From NCBI GenBank assembly GCA_002328835.1, contig DCWN01000015.1, forward strand, positions 1 to 52,150: 52,150 nt of DNA, written 5' to 3'. The stretch comes from Acidobacteria bacterium UBA2161. Its GTDB lineage: Bacteria > Acidobacteriota > Vicinamibacteria > Vicinamibacterales > UBA823. This document shows positions 48,520-52,150 of the stretch, piece after piece; positions within the stretch are counted from its first letter, which is position 1, and each line of letters begins with the position of its first letter. The notes below the pieces were generated by a model that ran no database searches, was not told the origin of the DNA, and saw only the letters and a program-made list of their open reading frames with translations. A program made the translations under genes and the position numbers.

Positions 48520-50195
48520 GCGGGCCCTCCGAGAAACCGACCGGCCGTCGTTCGCAGTTGACGGTCGGTCTCGTCCGCGCTCCAGCCGAGCCGGTCGGCC
48601 ATCAGGGTGGCGCATCGGCGGAGGCAGGCGTCGCCGGGGTGCCCGATCGTGCCGAGTCCCGTTCGTCGAAACACGACGTCGTCGAGGGTGACGGCCATCT
48701 CGCGATCGACGGCGAAGGTGACTTCGGCTTCGAGCGACGGCCGAGTCGTTGCCAGCGGCGCGAGGCCCGTCGGTGATCCGGTCGCGGCGTCGACGACGGC
48801 GTCGGCCTCGGTGCCGTAGTGACGGATGAGGTGGCGCACAGCCGGAGGATCGAGGCGTGGGGCATGCCGCGCCACAGCCTCGGCCGTGAAGCTGCCCAGG
48901 TCGTCGATGTCGCCGCCGACCAGCGGTGTCGTGGTCGTCCGCGAGACCACTCCGGTCCGCCCAAGCTTCGCGCAGGCCAGGTCGGTCGCGCGCTCGCCGA
49001 GCCGCCGGGCGGTGGTGTACTTCGCGCCGAGCGCGGAGACCGCGCCCTCGACGCCGCCGGCCCGCCCATGGTCGATGATCTGAAAGTCGCCGGATCCCTG
49101 ATAGACATCCGGGCTCAGGTCGCCGGCGGTCAGCGGGTACAAGCCGGCGAAGGCGTGCCGCACGTCGCGTCGCGTCAGCGCCACCGACGGCAGTGCGGCC
49201 GCGACGTCGGCGAGCAGCCCGGCGACGTCCTTTTCGTCCGGGACGATTCGTTCGAGACCGCCAGTATGTGGGCGGTCGCTCGTGCCAATCAGCGACAGCC
49301 CGCGCCAGGGAATGATGAAGATGTGGCGCCCGCCGCGGTCGACGAGCGTGCTGGCCTTGCGGGCCGTCGGCAGCGCGACGGCGAACTGGTCCAGCAGGGG
49401 CCGAGTGATGATGTGCGCGCCTCTCGAAAACCCTGTGACCGGTCGGCTGAGCGCGCCCAGGGTGAGCTGGTCGTTGAGGTCCGCCAGCCACGGGCCGGCC
49501 GCATTGACGAGCACGCGGCCGCGCACGTCGAGCGACGCACCGGTCAGGGCATCGGTCGCCGTCACGCCCTCGAGCCGTCCGCCCGACTGGAGCAGCCGAG
49601 TCGCGGGCGCGTAGTTGGCGACGGCGGCGCCGTGGCGCACGGCGCTCTTGATGAAGGCCAGCGTCATCCGTTCGGAACTATGCAGGTGCGATTCGTAGAG
49701 CACCTGCGCGCCGGTGACGTCCGGGCGTTCGACCAGCGCCGGCGCGCGTTTGGCCAGCGCCGCGCGATCGAGATACTGGCCCGCCGGCACGCGCTTGGCC
49801 GGGTCCGTGATGCGGCGGTTGGCGGTCTTCGTCAGGAGTTCGTACGCGGCCATGCCGGCCTGGAGTAACGGCCGGCCGCGTCTGAGGCCGGGATGGGTCG
49901 GGATGAGAAACGGCACCCAGTGGGTGAGATGGGGCGCCAGCCGTTGGAGGTGCGCGCGTTCGCTTGCCGACTCCCGCACCTTGTCGATCCGGGCCTGCTG
50001 CAGGTACCGGATGCCACCGTGGAGCAGCTTCGACGAGGCGGCCGAGGTCTCAGCGCCGAAATCGCCGCGCTCGATCAACGCCACCGACAGCCCGCGGAGG
50101 CTGGCGTCATAGGCGATGCATGCGCCGGAGATGCCGCCACCGATGACGATGACATCGAACGTCGTGGCTTGAAGCGAGGCAAGGTCGCGTCGCAT
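48516..50195 (-). CDS. FAD-dependent glycerol-3-phosphate dehydrogenase (GlpD-like)
   Basis: A 559-residue flavoenzyme. The FAD motif VIVIGGGISGACIA is near the N-terminus, followed by GDFGAETSAASSKLLHGGIR and FIIPWRGLSLIGTSDRPH, with the C-terminal DAO_C helical domain. GlpD oxidises sn-glycerol-3-phosphate to DHAP and passes electrons to quinone. It is first in the minus-strand unit with GT4, SxtJ-like, DUF5989 and carbamoyltransferase genes, an unusual place for a catabolic enzyme. The ATG at 50195 gives a standard N-terminus; GTG 50237 is possible but less likely. Confidence 0.93.
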   Translation of the reverse strand: MRRDLASLQATTFDVIVIGGGISGACIAYDASLRGLSVALIERGDFGAETSAASSKLLHGGIRYLQQARIDKVRESASERAHLQRLAPHLTHWVPFLIPTHPGLRRGRPLLQAGMAAYELLTKTANRRITDPAKRVPAGQYLDRAALAKRAPALVERPDVTGAQVLYESHLHSSERMTLAFIKSAVRHGAAVANYAPATRLLQSGGRLEGVTATDALTGASLDVRGRVLVNAAGPWLADLNDQLTLGALSRPVTGFSRGAHIITRPLLDQFAVALPTARKASTLVDRGGRHIFIIPWRGLSLIGTSDRPHTGGLERIVPDEKDVAGLLADVAAALPSVALTRRDVRHAFAGLYPLTAGDLSPDVYQGSGDFQIIDHGRAGGVEGAVSALGAKYTTARRLGERATDLACAKLGRTGVVSRTTTTPLVGGDIDDLGSFTAEAVARHAPRLDPPAVRHLIRHYGTEADAVVDAATGSPTGLAPLATTRPSLEAEVTFAVDREMAVTLDDVVFRRTGLGTIGHPGDACLRRCATLMADRLGWSADETDRQLRTTAGRFLGGPA

Positions 50196-50255
50196 GCGTC
50201 CGGATAGTGACGGGCGGGATGTCGGGGTGATGCGCACCCGGAACGAAACGTTGGC

Positions 50256-50266
50256 TAGTATATAGT
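50256..50266 (+). promoter_or_regulatory. Candidate A+T-rich -10 region between glpD and the right-end gene
   Basis: TAGTATATAGT at 50256-50266 is the only A+T-rich patch in the 72-bp divergent region. TAGTAT or TATAGT could be a plus-strand -10 giving a leaderless GTG start at 50268. On the minus strand TATACT could serve glpD. No good -35 for either. Confidence 0.3.
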
Positions 50267-50267
50267 A

Positions 50268-52150
50268 GTGCCCGTGTACGCACCGTCGGCGCCGTCTACG
50301 CCCGAAGATCGTGGACGTGGCGAGTCAGCCGGGGTGACGGCGCTCCATCCAGGTTTCCTCTTCGGCCTTCTGCTCTTCGCGTGTCTCGCTGCGGCGGCGC
50401 TGTGGATCGACGTCGTGCGCACGGGCTATGGCGTGAAGGGTGACGAATCCACCTACGTCACCATGGCCCTCAGCGTCGCCCACGACGGTGACCTGGCGTT
50501 CGACCGCCGCGATCTCCTGCGGTTCTGGCAGGTGTATCAGGGCGGCCCCGAAGGGATCTTCCTGAAGCGCGGCCGGGAGGTCGACGTCGCACTCGACGGG
50601 CACTGGCCGTTCGTTCACGTCGCCACGACGCCGGTCGAGGAGGTGGATCGGCTCTATTTCGGGAAGGCGTTCGTCTACCCGCTGATCGCGGCGCCGTTCG
50701 CGCGGCTCGCCGGCCTGAACGGCATCCTCGCGCTCAACATCCTGCTGCTCGCCGGCGTGTTCGGCTGTGCCTACGCCTATGCCTCGACGCGCGGGTCGTC
50801 CGGGGGCGCGCTGCTGATCGCCGGCGCGTTTCTGGCCGGCTCGATCGCGCCGCTGTATCTCGTCTGGCTGACGCCGGAGGTCTTTCACTTCGCGCTCGTC
50901 TTCTTCGCCTACTTCGTCTGGCTCTACAAGGAGTCGCGCCCGTCGCCTGGCGCGTCGATGCGATTCCTCTGGCGTCCGTCGTCCGATCTGGTCGCCGCCG
51001 TGCTCCTCGGGCTGGCGACGTTTTCCAAGCCGAGCCACGCACTCCTGATCGGCCCGATCGTGCTCCTGTGCTGGTGGCGCCGTCGATGGGCGCATGGCGG
51101 GCGGGTCGCAGCCCTGTTTGTCGTGGTCACGATCGGGTGCTTTGCATTGACCTCGATCGGGTCGGGCGACGTCAACTATCAAGGCGGCGATCGCAAGACG
51201 TTCTACGGACACTTTCCGTTCGAGGCGGGGGAGGCACAGTTCGAGCGGCTGGGCACCGCCATGACGACCAACGAGATTCCCAGCGACGACTCGGCACCGT
51301 CGCTCTGGGGCCTGCTGGCGAGGAATTCGGTCTACTTCCTGGCCGGCCGGCACTTCGGCCTGCTGCCGTACTACTTCCCGGGCGTCGTCCTCATCGTCTG
51401 GGCGTTGTGGCGGCGACGCGACCTCGAGCTCTGGCATGCCCTGATCGGCGGCACCGTTGCCGCGACGGCGCTCGTGCTCCTCGTCTTCTTGCCCAACACC
51501 TGGTCGGGTGGCGGTGGGCCGCCGGGGAACCGGTATTTCCTGAGCGTCTACCCGGTCCTGTTCTTTCTCTTGCCGGCGACCCCATCCCTCGTACCGGGAA
51601 TCGTCGCCTGGGTCGGCGGGGCATTGTTCACCGGACAGATTCTGGCGGACCCGTTCGTGGCAGCGAAGCGGCCGTGGCAGAATACGCAGCAGGGGCTGGT
51701 GCGGATCCTGCCCGTGGAGCTGACGATGGTGAACGATCTGCCGGTTCGCCCCGACGCGCGGCGCGTGCCGTACGGCGAGAACCCGCGGGTGTCGCTGTAC
51801 TACCTCGACAACCACGCGTCGCGACCGGAGGGCGCGGGGGTGTGGGTGCTGGGCGGAAAGCGAGCCGACATCATCGTGCGGAGTCCGAGGCAGATCGAGG
51901 CGTTCGAGATGGTCGTGCGTTCGCCGATCGCCAACGTAGCGTCGATCACGGTCAGTGGAACGACCGAGCGAATCGTGCTCGAGCCGGATGCCCCCGTGCG
52001 CGTGCGCGTTCCCGCGCGGCCGGTGACGGCGCAAAACGGCCACAACGTGCTGGTGTCGATCGCGGCCGAGGAGGGCGTCGTGCCGCAGCTAACCAGAGTC
52101 GGATCGGCCGACCGGCGGTTTCTCGGTGTTCACGTTCGCTTCGACGCCGT
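50268..52150 (+). CDS. Large multi-span membrane protein, PMT/GT39-like glycosyltransferase candidate, cut by the window edge
   Basis: An open frame runs from a GTG at 50268 (alternative GTG 50334) to the window end, at least 627 residues. After a membrane helix at about 32-50 the first loop carries VKGDESTYVTMALSVAHDGD, which resembles the D-E site of GT-C/PMT-type transferases. About eight to ten helices follow to residue 470, including LLGLATFSKPSHALLIGPIV, then FPGVVLIVWALWRRRDLELW. The C-terminal 150 residues are soluble and beta-rich (from about NPRVSLYYLDNHASRPEGAG). GT-C enzymes use polyprenyl-phosphate sugars, which the GT2 at 32895 could supply. The 3' end is outside the window. Confidence 0.8.
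   Translation, partial: MPVYAPSAPSTPEDRGRGESAGVTALHPGFLFGLLLFACLAAAALWIDVVRTGYGVKGDESTYVTMALSVAHDGDLAFDRRDLLRFWQVYQGGPEGIFLKRGREVDVALDGHWPFVHVATTPVEEVDRLYFGKAFVYPLIAAPFARLAGLNGILALNILLLAGVFGCAYAYASTRGSSGGALLIAGAFLAGSIAPLYLVWLTPEVFHFALVFFAYFVWLYKESRPSPGASMRFLWRPSSDLVAAVLLGLATFSKPSHALLIGPIVLLCWWRRRWAHGGRVAALFVVVTIGCFALTSIGSGDVNYQGGDRKTFYGHFPFEAGEAQFERLGTAMTTNEIPSDDSAPSLWGLLARNSVYFLAGRHFGLLPYYFPGVVLIVWALWRRRDLELWHALIGGTVAATALVLLVFLPNTWSGGGGPPGNRYFLSVYPVLFFLLPATPSLVPGIVAWVGGALFTGQILADPFVAAKRPWQNTQQGLVRILPVELTMVNDLPVRPDARRVPYGENPRVSLYYLDNHASRPEGAGVWVLGGKRADIIVRSPRQIEAFEMVVRSPIANVASITVSGTTERIVLEPDAPVRVRVPARPVTAQNGHNVLVSIAAEEGVVPQLTRVGSADRRFLGVHVRFDA

Noticed and set aside
50325..52043. Minus-strand open frame of 572 codons at the right end
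   Set aside because: Composition is Arg/Glu/Gln-rich noise. The plus strand encodes a clear multi-span membrane protein over the same DNA.

Overview
The window is 52 kb of dense, G+C-rich bacterial chromosome (high GC by eye, not calculated) with about 49 protein genes and one tRNA. There are no insertion sequences, prophage, CRISPR arrays or rRNA, and no gap without a gene exceeds 390 bp. The gene set suggests an Acidobacteriota-like organism, perhaps class Vicinamibacteria: DUF5916 outer-membrane proteins, a GldA/GldG/DUF4340 exporter, System I cytochrome c maturation, and a CotH/VTC/DUF4956 cassette. This placement is an inference from gene content; recA (9607-10662) is the marker that would settle it.

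Left part (1-11.6 kb): a secreted CocE/NonD hydrolase, a small repeat coiled-coil protein, a TPR lipoprotein, an FAD oxidoreductase with a Tat-like leader, a DUF5916 outer-membrane protein, and an exported CbiX-like chelatase behind a strong Fur-box-like palindrome. A minus-strand run follows: recA, a PAP2 phosphatase, tRNA-Phe(GAA) and a sulfotransferase, with the tRNA packed between coding regions. A DUF457 membrane protein is divergent from recA.

Middle (11.8-32.8 kb): an ABC exporter operon (GldA-like ATPase, a permease-GldG fusion, DUF4340); a GNAT, hydroxyacyl-CoA dehydrogenase and thiolase group with DUF1428, DUF721/DciA and Maf; and a nine-gene-plus cytochrome c maturation operon. In that operon ccmE carries a CxxxY motif instead of HxxxY, CcmF is fused to a CcmH-like domain, and two CcmI-like proteins, a CcmD-like protein and an extra 53-residue membrane protein are present. 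aroA-aroK-metallophosphoesterase lies on the minus strand. Divergent from it are an RsbW-type anti-sigma kinase, an inositol monophosphatase-family gene and a DedA/VTT-like membrane gene.

Right part (32.9-52.15 kb): a probable surface-glycan or cell-envelope modification region. It holds a polyprenyl-phosphate-type GT2, the cassette CotH / VTC polyphosphate-polymerase-like / DUF4956 / CotH, a flippase-like membrane protein, a TylF-like methyltransferase, a hexapeptide acyltransferase, a sulfatase-fold lipoprotein with Thr at the nucleophile position, an SGNH lipoprotein and a sugar epimerase. On the minus strand lies an operon of GlpD, GT4, SxtJ-like, DUF5989 and NodU/SxtI-type carbamoyltransferase genes. 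The last gene is a large membrane protein that runs off the right edge.

The best candidates for undescribed biology are the CotH-VTC-DUF4956-CotH cassette and its glycan neighbours, the hybrid Ccm system, the Fur-box/exported chelatase pair, and the carbamoyltransferase-SxtJ-DUF5989 module.
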